Source: Chloroflexota bacterium (GTDB lineage: Bacteria; Chloroflexota; Dehalococcoidia; Dehalococcoidales; UBA3254). Taken from it: a stretch of 10,133 nt of DNA. The DNA is taken from contig JAGDMY010000028.1 in assembly GCA_017860765.1 (NCBI GenBank), forward strand, positions 1 through 10,133, given 5' to 3'. Below are positions 1-6,132 of the stretch, piece by piece. The notes under the pieces were generated by a model. It did not search any database. It saw nothing but the letters and a program-made list of their open reading frames with translations, and was not told the origin of the DNA. Both the position numbers and the translations under genes were made by a program. Numbering within the stretch: the first letter of the stretch is position 1; each line of letters opens with the position of its first letter.

Positions 1-176
1 TTTACGAACTCCTGGGCTTTGGCCAGCAGCTTGACCGTCTGCTCCAGGTCGATGATATGAATACCATTACGTTTGGTGAAGATATACTTTTTCATCCGCG
101 GATGCCACCCGCTGGCCTGATGCCCAAAGTGGGCTCCGGCCTCTAGCAATTGCTTGATTGAACTGGTATCTGCCAA
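1..176 (-). CDS. rpsB: 30S ribosomal protein S2, N-terminal part (cut by window edge)
   Basis: S2 is a structural protein of the small ribosomal subunit that helps recruit S1 and initiating mRNA. Only the first 58 codons are present; the rest lies beyond position 1. The reading frame gives the typical S2 start: a short leader, then EAGAHFGHQ at about residues 13-20, the W-HP-MKKYIF stretch at 24-33, and [11 protein letters not shown] at 37-47. These make the family assignment secure. I chose the TTG at 176-174 because AAAGGGG (189-183) sits six bases before it and the protein then begins right where S2 proteins usually begin. A sigma70-type promoter with an A/T-rich upstream tract lies about 45-70 bases ahead, as expected for a highly expressed ribosomal gene. 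It is divergent from the oxidoreductase operon. Confidence 0.95.
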   Translation of the reverse strand, partial: MADTSSIKQLLEAGAHFGHQASGWHPRMKKYIFTKRNGIHIIDLEQTVKLLAKAQEFV

Positions 177-219
177 ATCTAACCCCTTTCTAATAAGTAG
201 TTTTGCACACCAATTAGAA

Positions 220-248
220 AGTATAACATAGCACTCGAATAATGGCAA
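220..248 (-). promoter_or_regulatory. rpsB promoter (sigma70 type, extended -10, UP-like tract)
   Basis: On the minus strand the -35 box TTGCCA (248-243) is 17 bases from the -10 box TATACT (225-220), which is preceded by TG as in extended -10 promoters. An almost pure A/T stretch at 249-270 directly upstream of the -35 box resembles an UP element. The predicted transcript would begin near 213 and have a leader of about 37 bases. Placement relative to the S2 start fits well. Confidence 0.75.
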
Positions 249-260
249 GAAAAAAAAATT

Positions 261-283
261 TTGTATTAATCAGTATAATACAA
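261..283. promoter_or_regulatory. Perfect inverted repeat, candidate operator
   Basis: TTGTATTA (261-268) and TAATACAA (276-283) are exact reverse complements separated by seven bases. The site lies just upstream of the UP-like tract of the rpsB promoter and about 60 bases upstream of the -35 box of the divergent oxidoreductase operon. Spacing and symmetry suit a dimeric regulator, but no regulator is known from this window, and A/T-rich DNA produces some dyads by chance. Confidence 0.4.
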
Positions 284-335
284 CATTTGGCCAGCGATCT
301 GTTCCCCCTAACTCTGAAGGACATAATTGCTGAAT

Positions 336-349
336 GCTGCATTTGCAGC
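336..349. promoter_or_regulatory. Short palindrome overlapping the oxidoreductase operon -35 region
   Basis: GCTGCA (336-341) and TGCAGC (344-349) form a perfect dyad with a two-base centre. It covers the proposed -35 box at 343-348, so a protein bound here would be expected to block RNA polymerase. It could equally be a chance palindrome. Confidence 0.3.
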
Positions 350-370
350 GGGCCTCAAATTCGGTATAAA
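343..370 (+). promoter_or_regulatory. Probable promoter of the 2-oxoacid oxidoreductase operon
   Basis: TTGCAG (343-348) and TATAAA (365-370) are separated by 16 bases, a slightly short but acceptable sigma70 spacing. Transcription would begin near 377 and leave a leader of roughly 47 bases before the ATG at 424. The match is weaker than those of the other promoters in the window, which would suit a regulated gene. Confidence 0.5.
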
Positions 371-423
371 ATAATAGTTGATTTGAGAGTGCGCAATGGT
401 AAATCTAGATAAAGGTATCAATA

Positions 424-633
424 ATGAGTGGACGAATCGAAATCAACCAGACCCTCTGCAAGGGTTGTGAACTCTGCATTGCTTTCTGCCCCAAAAATCT
501 AATTACGCTTTCCGATAAACTAAACGCCGCCGGATACCTGCCCTCCACTATTAAAGAAACAGGCGAATGCACCGGATGCGCTGTTTGCGCTATAGTTTGT
601 CCGGAAGTGGCAATCGAGGTCTACCGTGGCTAA
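424..633 (+). CDS. 2-oxoacid:ferredoxin oxidoreductase delta (ferredoxin-like) subunit, two [4Fe-4S] clusters
   Basis: This 69-residue protein is a bacterial-type two-cluster ferredoxin. The cysteine motifs are C12-x2-C15-x2-C18-x3-C22-P and C49-x2-C52-x2-C55-x3-C59-P, giving all eight ligands for two [4Fe-4S] clusters. In the related KOR/VOR complexes a small subunit like this passes electrons from the thiamine site to soluble ferredoxin. It is the first gene of the operon and its last eight bases overlap the next gene, which implies translational coupling. AAAGG (411-415) eight bases before the ATG is the likely ribosome site. Gene context, more than the sequence alone, makes it the delta subunit (KorD/VorD-like) and not a free ferredoxin. 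Confidence 0.9.
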   Translation: MSGRIEINQTLCKGCELCIAFCPKNLITLSDKLNAAGYLPSTIKETGECTGCAVCAIVCPEVAIEVYRG

Positions 634-1693
634 AGTGTTAATGACAGGCAACGCTGCCATAGGGGAAGCGGCCATCAGGGCCGGATGCCAGTGCTATTTC
701 GGCTATCCGATTACGCCCCAGAATGAGCTGACGGAGTACATGGCCGCTAATCTGGGCAGGAAGCCTGGCTGTACCTTCATCCAGGCCGAAAGTGAGATAG
801 CGGCCATCAATATGGTCTATGGCGCCAGCGTGGCGGGGGCCAGGGCCATGACCTCTTCCTCCAGCCCGGGCATCAGCCTGAAACAGGAAGGACTGTCTTA
901 TCTGGCGGCCTGCCAGCTGCCCGGGGTGATTGTAAATATGTCGCGGGGCGGCCCGGGACTGGGGAGTATTTCCGCCGCACAGTCGGATTACTTCCAGGCC
1001 ACGCGGGGAGGCGGGCATGGGGACTATCACCTGATTGTCTTCGGACCCTCATCAGTCCAGGAACTGGCCGATCTCACTCACCGTGCCTTTGAGACGTCGG
1101 ATAAATATCTGGTGCCGGTTATGATCCTGGGTGACGGAATGCTGGGCCAGATGATGGAGCCGGTGGAGTTCAAGCACCAGGCGCCCCCCCGCTTGCCTGT
1201 CAGGGCCGATGCCCTCAGAGGGGCCAAGGGGCGTCCCAGCCGATTTGTGCGTACGTTTACCTCCAACCCCTCCGAGCTGGAGGAGGTGAACTGGAGCCTC
1301 TTCAGACGCTACCAGCTGATCCAGAAGGACGAAACCTCTTATGAGTGCTATAAGGTAGAAGATGCCAAGTTGATTATAACCGCTTTCGGCATCGGCGCCA
1401 GGATTGCCAAAGGGGCGATACGACAGGCCCGCGCGGATGGCCTCAAGGTCGGCATGTTCCGGCCAATCACCCTCTGGCCTTTCCCTCAACAACAGCTTAA
1501 AGAACTGGCCAAGAATACCCGATATTTCCTGGACTTTGAAATGAATATGGGCCAGATGATAGATGATGTCAGGTTATCGCTGGAAGGGCGGGGTGACGTG
1601 TCGTTCTACGGAAGGCCGGGCGGCGTCATTCCCACGCCTACTGAGGTCCTGCGGGTAATCAGCCGCATTTATTATCAAAAAGGGTTGAACTAA
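626..1693 (+). CDS. vorB: 2-oxoacid:ferredoxin oxidoreductase alpha subunit, VorB type (3-methyl-2-oxobutanoate dehydrogenase VorB)
   Basis: The alpha subunit (355 residues) holds the pyrimidine-binding domain for thiamine diphosphate and a CoA-side domain. With the beta subunit it oxidatively decarboxylates 2-oxoacids to acyl-CoA, reducing ferredoxin. Visible signatures are GYPITPQNE (26-34), QAESEIAA (53-60, with the conserved glutamates expected near the cofactor), TSSSSPG (76-82) and RGGPGLG (107-113). A second domain begins near residue 246. Length and motifs match proteins named VorB, which are annotated for branched 2-oxoacids such as 2-oxoisovalerate. True substrate range cannot be read from sequence, and 2-oxoglutarate or aryl-pyruvates remain possible. 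Translation starts at a GTG (626-628) with GAGG six bases upstream, overlapping the ferredoxin gene. Confidence 0.9.
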   Translation: MAKVLMTGNAAIGEAAIRAGCQCYFGYPITPQNELTEYMAANLGRKPGCTFIQAESEIAAINMVYGASVAGARAMTSSSSPGISLKQEGLSYLAACQLPGVIVNMSRGGPGLGSISAAQSDYFQATRGGGHGDYHLIVFGPSSVQELADLTHRAFETSDKYLVPVMILGDGMLGQMMEPVEFKHQAPPRLPVRADALRGAKGRPSRFVRTFTSNPSELEEVNWSLFRRYQLIQKDETSYECYKVEDAKLIITAFGIGARIAKGAIRQARADGLKVGMFRPITLWPFPQQQLKELAKNTRYFLDFEMNMGQMIDDVRLSLEGRGDVSFYGRPGGVIPTPTEVLRVISRIYYQKGLN

Positions 1694-1696
1694 GCC

Positions 1697-2452
1697 ATGG
1701 AAAAAGTATTCAGTCGTACCAGATCCTTGAAACCGGCGGTTTTTCATTATTGTCCCGGCTGCGGTCATTCCATCGCCCACCGGATCACCTGTGAAGTGAT
1801 TGACGAACTGGGCATTCAGGACAAGGCTATCGGCATCCCCCCACCCGGGTGCTCGGTATTCGCTTACTATTACTTTGACGTTGATATGGTGGAATCGGCC
1901 CACGGCCGGGGTGCGGCCGTAGCTACCGGAATTAAAAGGGCCTATCCGGAGTCCATAGTATTTACCTATCAGGGAGATGGAGACCTCTCGGCTATTGGCA
2001 CCGGGGAAACGCTGCATGCAGCCAACCGGGGTGAGAATATCACAGCTATTTTTATTAATAACGCGGTCTACGGGATGACCGGCGGGCAAATGGCCCCCAC
2101 CACCATACTGGGCATGAAAACCACTACCTCCCCGTATGGAAGAGACCTGAAGATCGAAGGCTACCCCATTAAGATGAGCGAGATTCTGGGTCAGATCAAG
2201 GGCACCTGCTATATCGAGCGGGTAGCGGTGAATTCTCCCGCCAATATACGCAAAGCCAAGAAAGCTATTAAAAAAGCTTTTCAATGCCAGATTGATGGGC
2301 TCGGCTATTCACTGGTAGAGATCCTTTCGCCCTGCCCTACCAACTGGAGAATGACTCCCATCGAGTCCTGGAAGTGGATCGATAACGTGATGTCTAAAGA
2401 ATTTCCTCTGGGAATTATAAAAGATACAACAGGTAAAAAAGATGCTAGTTAA
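1697..2452 (+). CDS. 2-oxoacid:ferredoxin oxidoreductase beta subunit, thiamine diphosphate binding
   Basis: The beta subunit (251 residues) binds the diphosphate end of thiamine diphosphate and probably one [4Fe-4S] cluster. It opens with CPGCGH (19-24), the hallmark of KOR/VOR beta chains. The thiamine diphosphate motif begins at GDGDLSAIGTGE (93-104) and closes with NNAVYGMTGGQ (121-131). Cysteines 19, 22, 52 (in PPPGCS) and 213 (in SPCPTNW) lie where related enzymes place cluster ligands, so the complex would carry three clusters in all. Only three bases separate it from the alpha gene, and its end overlaps the gamma gene by 11 bases. The ribosome site ahead of it is weak, so it probably depends on coupling to the alpha gene. 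Confidence 0.9.
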   Translation: MEKVFSRTRSLKPAVFHYCPGCGHSIAHRITCEVIDELGIQDKAIGIPPPGCSVFAYYYFDVDMVESAHGRGAAVATGIKRAYPESIVFTYQGDGDLSAIGTGETLHAANRGENITAIFINNAVYGMTGGQMAPTTILGMKTTTSPYGRDLKIEGYPIKMSEILGQIKGTCYIERVAVNSPANIRKAKKAIKKAFQCQIDGLGYSLVEILSPCPTNWRMTPIESWKWIDNVMSKEFPLGIIKDTTGKKDAS

Positions 2453-2972
2453 AACCATATTCGCCGGCTTTGGCGGTCAGGGTATTATGTCCATGGGGCT
2501 CAACCTGGCTCAAGCGGCCATGCTGGAGGGGAAACATACCACCTATCTGCCATCCTATGGCGCGGAGGTGAGGGGTGGTACTGCCAACTGTACCATATCG
2601 GTCTCCGATGAGGAGATAGCCTCGCCGGTGGCGTCTTCGCCGACCTTCGTGGTGGCGATGAACCAGCCTTCTGTGGCCAGGTTCCAGAACCGGATTCAGA
2701 CCGGCGGTGTTTTCTTCATCAACTCGAGTTTGATTAAAGAGGCCCCGCAACGTGGCGATATCGAGGTCATCAGCATCCCCGCAAATGAAATAGCCGAAAA
2801 AATGGGCAGTGTCCGATCGGCCAACATGATCATGCTGGGAGCCTTCATTAAAAAGACCAATATCGTAAGCCTGAAAAGCCTTGTCGAGGGGTTAGTAGTA
2901 GCTTTAAAGGGCAATCAAAAGCTAATTAAAATCAACCAGGATGCTTTGGATGCCGGATACCAGCTGGTTTAA
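2442..2972 (+). CDS. 2-oxoacid:ferredoxin oxidoreductase gamma subunit
   Basis: This 176-residue protein is the gamma chain of the POR/KOR family, the domain thought to contribute to CoA binding and complex assembly. Diagnostic motifs are FGGQGI (10-15) near the N-terminus and PSYGAEVRGGT (37-47); the SxNMIMLGA stretch (126-134) is also typical of the family. Length is normal. The ATG at 2442 lies inside the end of the beta gene, preceded by AGGT eight bases away, so the beta stop and gamma start are coupled. The four genes together give the delta-alpha-beta-gamma order common in bacterial and archaeal KOR/VOR operons. Confidence 0.9.
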   Translation: MLVKTIFAGFGGQGIMSMGLNLAQAAMLEGKHTTYLPSYGAEVRGGTANCTISVSDEEIASPVASSPTFVVAMNQPSVARFQNRIQTGGVFFINSSLIKEAPQRGDIEVISIPANEIAEKMGSVRSANMIMLGAFIKKTNIVSLKSLVEGLVVALKGNQKLIKINQDALDAGYQLV

Positions 2973-2980
2973 GGAGCAGT

Positions 2981-3412
2981 ATGACCGTAAAGCAAATTTC
3001 CGTCAGCCTGGATAATTCTCCGGGTAAGTTTCTGGCTATCAGTGAGTACCTAGGCGTGGAGGGAATCAACATCCGGGCTATCTCTGTAGCCGATACCTCC
3101 GATATCAGCATGGTCAGGTTTGTGACCGATGACCCCTCCAGGACGGTAAACACCCTTAAGAGCCATGGCTACTCCGTAAAGGAGACCGATGTCATCGCCG
3201 TAGAGGTCCCGGACCATCCGGGGGGGCTGCAGGCGATTTTAAAACCTCTAAAAGCAGCCAGTATTAACGTTCTGTTTTTCTATCCCTACTTGGGCAGGGG
3301 TGAAAGCGGGCAGCCCATAGTTATCCTGGGAGTAGACAAGACCGAAGAAGCGGTGCAAATCCTTAGTAAAAACTGGGTCAAAATTTTTGACAGGGAAATC
3401 TACGCCCTGTAA
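2981..3412 (+). CDS. Tandem ACT-domain protein, probable amino-acid sensor
   Basis: The 143-residue protein consists of two ACT domains and nothing else. The first covers about residues 3-67, with the turn DNSPGKF at 11-17; the second covers about 70-140, with DHPGGLQAI at 78-86. ACT domains usually bind amino acids at dimer interfaces and control enzymes or transcription. There is no catalytic or DNA-binding domain, so it would act through a partner. It starts eight bases after the gamma gene with a good AGGAG ribosome site. Small ACT proteins recur beside oxoacid:ferredoxin oxidoreductases and acyl-CoA ligases, which suggests that it senses the parent amino acid (branched-chain or aromatic). 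That role is inferred; the domain call is firm. Confidence 0.88.
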   Translation: MTVKQISVSLDNSPGKFLAISEYLGVEGINIRAISVADTSDISMVRFVTDDPSRTVNTLKSHGYSVKETDVIAVEVPDHPGGLQAILKPLKAASINVLFFYPYLGRGESGQPIVILGVDKTEEAVQILSKNWVKIFDREIYAL

Positions 3413-3426
3413 ATCCGTCCTTTTTT
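3390..3426 (+). terminator. Possible weak terminator between convergent genes
   Basis: ACAGGG (3390-3395) and CCCTGT (3405-3410) can form a six-pair hairpin with a nine-base loop at the end of the ACT gene. A run of six T follows at 3421-3426. The ten-base gap between hairpin and T run is longer than in a standard intrinsic terminator. The T run overlaps the end of the opposing gene, and only 12 bases separate the two stop codons. Confidence 0.3.
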
Positions 3427-6004
3427 ATTCAATCCAGGCATTGAAGCACAGTCCGGCAGCGGAATCATATTCCCTGGTAAAAGACTCAGGATACCGCTGC
3501 CTCCATTTTTCCATCTGTTCCATGCTGACCCTGGCCACCTCTACCAGGTAACCGCTGGTAGCCATCCCGGCGGCGTTCCTGGAAGTGATATTATAGGGGC
3601 TTATCAGGTTAATAGCGCCTCCCCGATCAACAGTCTCCGGGACGACCGCATCCACCCTGGCCCCGTGGTCCACGTAGACCACACCCGGCATGATTCTTTC
3701 CCAGACTCTGGCACCGCAGAGGACAATGCCCCTTTCATTGTAGACCTGGACTATGTCGCCCTCCTGGATGCCCCTTTTTACTGCATCCTGCGGGTTAATC
3801 CAGAGGGGCTCGTACAGATAACCATCCCAGCCCTTCACTTTGCAGGTAGGGATTTCTCTGGTCCAGGTGATATCGTCACACTGGGCATGTACCCTCCATC
3901 TCCCGTGGTTGGACATGATCAGCAGCGGGTACTTCCGGGCCCTTTCGCTGGAAAGCCTTTCATCATGAGACGGCCCTTTTTCAATCCATTGCGGAGAGGG
4001 CGGCCTTTCGCGGTCATCCGGAAAGTATCTGGCTAACCGTTCAGAATAGAACTCCAGCTTGCCGGAAGGGGTCCCCAGGGGACTTTTAGCGGGATCCTTG
4101 CAAAACTTCGCCAGTCCGGCAGGAGCTTCCCTCCAGTCTGGAGCGGTGGGGATGACGTAGTAACCCTCTTGGTTGAGTTTTTCCCAGCTAACCAGGTTTT
4201 GCACCTTCAAACCATCGTAGCCATATTTAACCCACTCCTGAATGGTCTTTCCTTCCGTATAGGCCTCATACATCCCCAGCTTTTTGGCTATCTCACCGAC
4301 TATCTCATAGTCGCTCAGGGACTCTCCCAGCGGTTCGATGCACTGGCCCTCTATCATAATAGAGTCATAGGGGACCGCCCAGGCAGTAGTGGCGATATCC
4401 TCCTCCTCTAACTTGGTGTTAGCGGGAAGGATAAGGTCCGCCAGCAAACAGTCGTTCTCCAACCAGGGGTGCTGGGCGACAATACATTCTATTTTGGGGC
4501 TTTTCAGGGCTTCCACAGTCTTGTTCCCCCAGTTCCAGCAGGTGAGCCGGCAGGGGGTATCGGTCCACATCATATGGATTTCAGAGCCGCCCTCTTCTCG
4601 AGGCATGGGATAAGTGTATTTTACGAACTGGTCTTCTACCGGGGCCATGAACTGCGAGCTGCCCCAGGAGGTTACCGGCGGGTTAAGGATAGCTTCCTGG
4701 ATAAGCGTCTTGGGAATAATCTGTTTGGTGTTAACCTGCCATCTTTCCCCACGCCAGGCGTGCCAGAGGCTGCGGGTATAGGTCCTGGCCACATTGCGGG
4801 GCAGGCCATCGAAGTAGTGGTACTGGTGAATGCCCGGTTTGCCCAGCCCCCGCATCCCCAACAACAGGACTTCCAGCCTGGCAGGCTCATGAGCATACGG
4901 GCCCCTCTGCATGGAACCTCCGTAATTGTGCACTATGGAGGTTATCCTGGAGGCGAAATTGCGGGCCAGCGCCTTGATGGTCCAGACCGGGACGCCGCAT
5001 TTGGGGGAGGCCCAGTCGGGGGTCTTGGCGACTCCGTCGTCTTTCCCGAGAACATAGTCCCGGAATTTATCAAAGCCCACCGTATGGGTGGCCACATATT
5101 CCTGATCATATGTCCCCTCGGTCATCCACAGATATGCGATAGCCAGCTGCAGGGCAGCATCAGTATTGGGAAGGATGGGAATCCACTTATCGGCGTGCAC
5201 CGCGGCGGCGTAGTTCAGGTCAGGGCAGATATAGACCTGTTTAATGCCCACCTGTGACCACCAGAACAGGGCCTGGGTAGGAAACTGGCCGCAAAAACCC
5301 CAGGAGGTCGTCTCCAGATCGCCGCCCCAGAAGAGGAGCTGCTCACAGTTCTCCGAGATATCCTTAAAAACATTGTGCGCGGGAGCCATCTCGCCCACAT
5401 CCATAGTACCCCAGACGTGCATCGCTCCCCAGTACCACCCTTCCCAGCTATCCGGATTTCTAACCTGTAAAGTATAGCCGCCCATTTTCTCGAGCAGGAG
5501 CATGGAGCAGCCGTGAGGACCGTGCACTGTCTTGGTCTCCCCATGCCCATCACCCTGCAAAAGGATGGCATAAGGCCCGTATTGCCGGTGAATCCTTTTG
5601 ATCTCCCCGGCAATGATTTCAGCGGCTTCATCCCAGGAAATTCGCCGGTATTTGCTTTTACCCCTGTTCTGCGGATTTCTCTCACCCTGCGGGTCCCAGT
5701 CCACCCTCTTCAGAGGATAGAGAATCCGGTTGGGAGAGTAAGTGCGCTTTTTATAGGCTAACATATAAGGCGCTGGCTGGGACTTCAGAAGCGGCTCAAA
5801 GGTCCGGCCGTTCCTCTCGATCTTCCAGGTGCCAAATTCCTCCGGGTTATACCTGGAATCATAATGCAGGGGCCGGATCCGGACTATTTTGCCGTTTTTA
5901 ACGTCCACCGCAGAAGGGCAGGAGGCAATAGCGAACGCACCCAGACCCAGTGCTTTGATAAACGTTTTTTCCGATTTTGTTGCGGCGTTGTTTTGAATGG
6001 CCAA
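3425..6004 (-). CDS. Molybdopterin oxidoreductase, pyrogallol-phloroglucinol transhydroxylase large-subunit family
   Basis: An 859-residue enzyme binding a molybdenum or tungsten bis-pterin cofactor. Similarity to the transhydroxylase of Pelobacter acidigallici, as I recall that sequence, runs along the protein: DPQGERNPQNRG (104-115), RISWDEA (121-127), NPDSWEGW (183-190), YVLGKDDG (317-324), EPLGESLSDYEI (557-568) and a C-terminal pterin domain from about 690. Ser186 matches the serine that ligates molybdenum there, with Asp185 and probably His154 also in the active site. No four-cysteine cluster motif precedes the fold, as in that enzyme, and there is no twin-arginine signal, so it should be cytoplasmic. 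Transhydroxylase has a small iron-sulfur subunit; none is adjacent here. The start is TTG (6004-6002), with AGGGAG five bases upstream; a nearby ATG is out of frame. Substrate unknown; a hydroxylase, hydratase or dehydrogenase remains possible. Confidence 0.85.
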   Translation of the reverse strand: MAIQNNAATKSEKTFIKALGLGAFAIASCPSAVDVKNGKIVRIRPLHYDSRYNPEEFGTWKIERNGRTFEPLLKSQPAPYMLAYKKRTYSPNRILYPLKRVDWDPQGERNPQNRGKSKYRRISWDEAAEIIAGEIKRIHRQYGPYAILLQGDGHGETKTVHGPHGCSMLLLEKMGGYTLQVRNPDSWEGWYWGAMHVWGTMDVGEMAPAHNVFKDISENCEQLLFWGGDLETTSWGFCGQFPTQALFWWSQVGIKQVYICPDLNYAAAVHADKWIPILPNTDAALQLAIAYLWMTEGTYDQEYVATHTVGFDKFRDYVLGKDDGVAKTPDWASPKCGVPVWTIKALARNFASRITSIVHNYGGSMQRGPYAHEPARLEVLLLGMRGLGKPGIHQYHYFDGLPRNVARTYTRSLWHAWRGERWQVNTKQIIPKTLIQEAILNPPVTSWGSSQFMAPVEDQFVKYTYPMPREEGGSEIHMMWTDTPCRLTCWNWGNKTVEALKSPKIECIVAQHPWLENDCLLADLILPANTKLEEEDIATTAWAVPYDSIMIEGQCIEPLGESLSDYEIVGEIAKKLGMYEAYTEGKTIQEWVKYGYDGLKVQNLVSWEKLNQEGYYVIPTAPDWREAPAGLAKFCKDPAKSPLGTPSGKLEFYSERLARYFPDDRERPPSPQWIEKGPSHDERLSSERARKYPLLIMSNHGRWRVHAQCDDITWTREIPTCKVKGWDGYLYEPLWINPQDAVKRGIQEGDIVQVYNERGIVLCGARVWERIMPGVVYVDHGARVDAVVPETVDRGGAINLISPYNITSRNAAGMATSGYLVEVARVSMEQMEKWRQRYPESFTREYDSAAGLCFNAWIE

Positions 6005-6051
6005 CTCATCTCCCTCACTTTTCGCAGTCTCGATAAGCTTGAAATACCCGC

Positions 6052-6080
6052 ATTATATTTGAGGCGCCGGCCGCTGTCAA
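6052..6080 (-). promoter_or_regulatory. Perfect-consensus sigma70 promoter for the molybdopterin enzyme gene
   Basis: On the minus strand TTGACA (6080-6075) and TATAAT (6057-6052) are both exact consensus boxes, with 17 bases between them. Transcription would start near 6045, leaving a leader of about 40 bases that includes the AGGGAG ribosome site. The molybdopterin gene can therefore be expressed independently of the carboxyltransferase gene upstream. Confidence 0.85.
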
Positions 6081-6090
6081 TCAGCCTGAT
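6080..6090. promoter_or_regulatory. Small palindrome at the edge of the -35 box
   Basis: ATCAG-C-CTGAT is an 11-base perfect dyad. It shares its first base with the -35 box of the molybdopterin gene promoter. Its position suits an activator or repressor site, but the short length makes chance a real alternative. Confidence 0.25.
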
Positions 6091-6132
6091 CCGGCCTGTA
6101 TGTGGGACGTCGGGGAGGTATGAACCGGTCCC

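Noticed and set aside
274..279. TATAAT on the plus strand as a -10 box for the oxidoreductase operon
   Set aside because: The matching -35 position falls in a poly-A tract with no resemblance to TTGACA, and the hexamer is part of the inverted repeat. The promoter at 343-370 is nearer and better placed.
396..470. 24-codon reading frame in the leader of the oxidoreductase operon, overlapping the ferredoxin gene out of frame
   Set aside because: It has only a poor ribosome site, no run of regulatory codons (Val, Leu, Ile or aromatic) and no terminator/antiterminator hairpins, so an attenuator peptide is not supported.
1574..2284. 236-codon minus-strand open frame opposite the alpha and beta oxidoreductase genes
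   Set aside because: It crosses the junction of two clearly coding plus-strand genes and shows no family features.
4469..5257. 262-codon open frame on the plus strand within the molybdopterin gene
   Set aside because: It is antisense to a continuous, motif-rich coding region and its translation shows no family features.
6005..6132. Terminator after the carboxyltransferase gene
   Set aside because: Only a four-pair CCCT/AGGG stem and G/C-rich short repeats are present, with no T run, so read-through into the molybdopterin gene remains possible.
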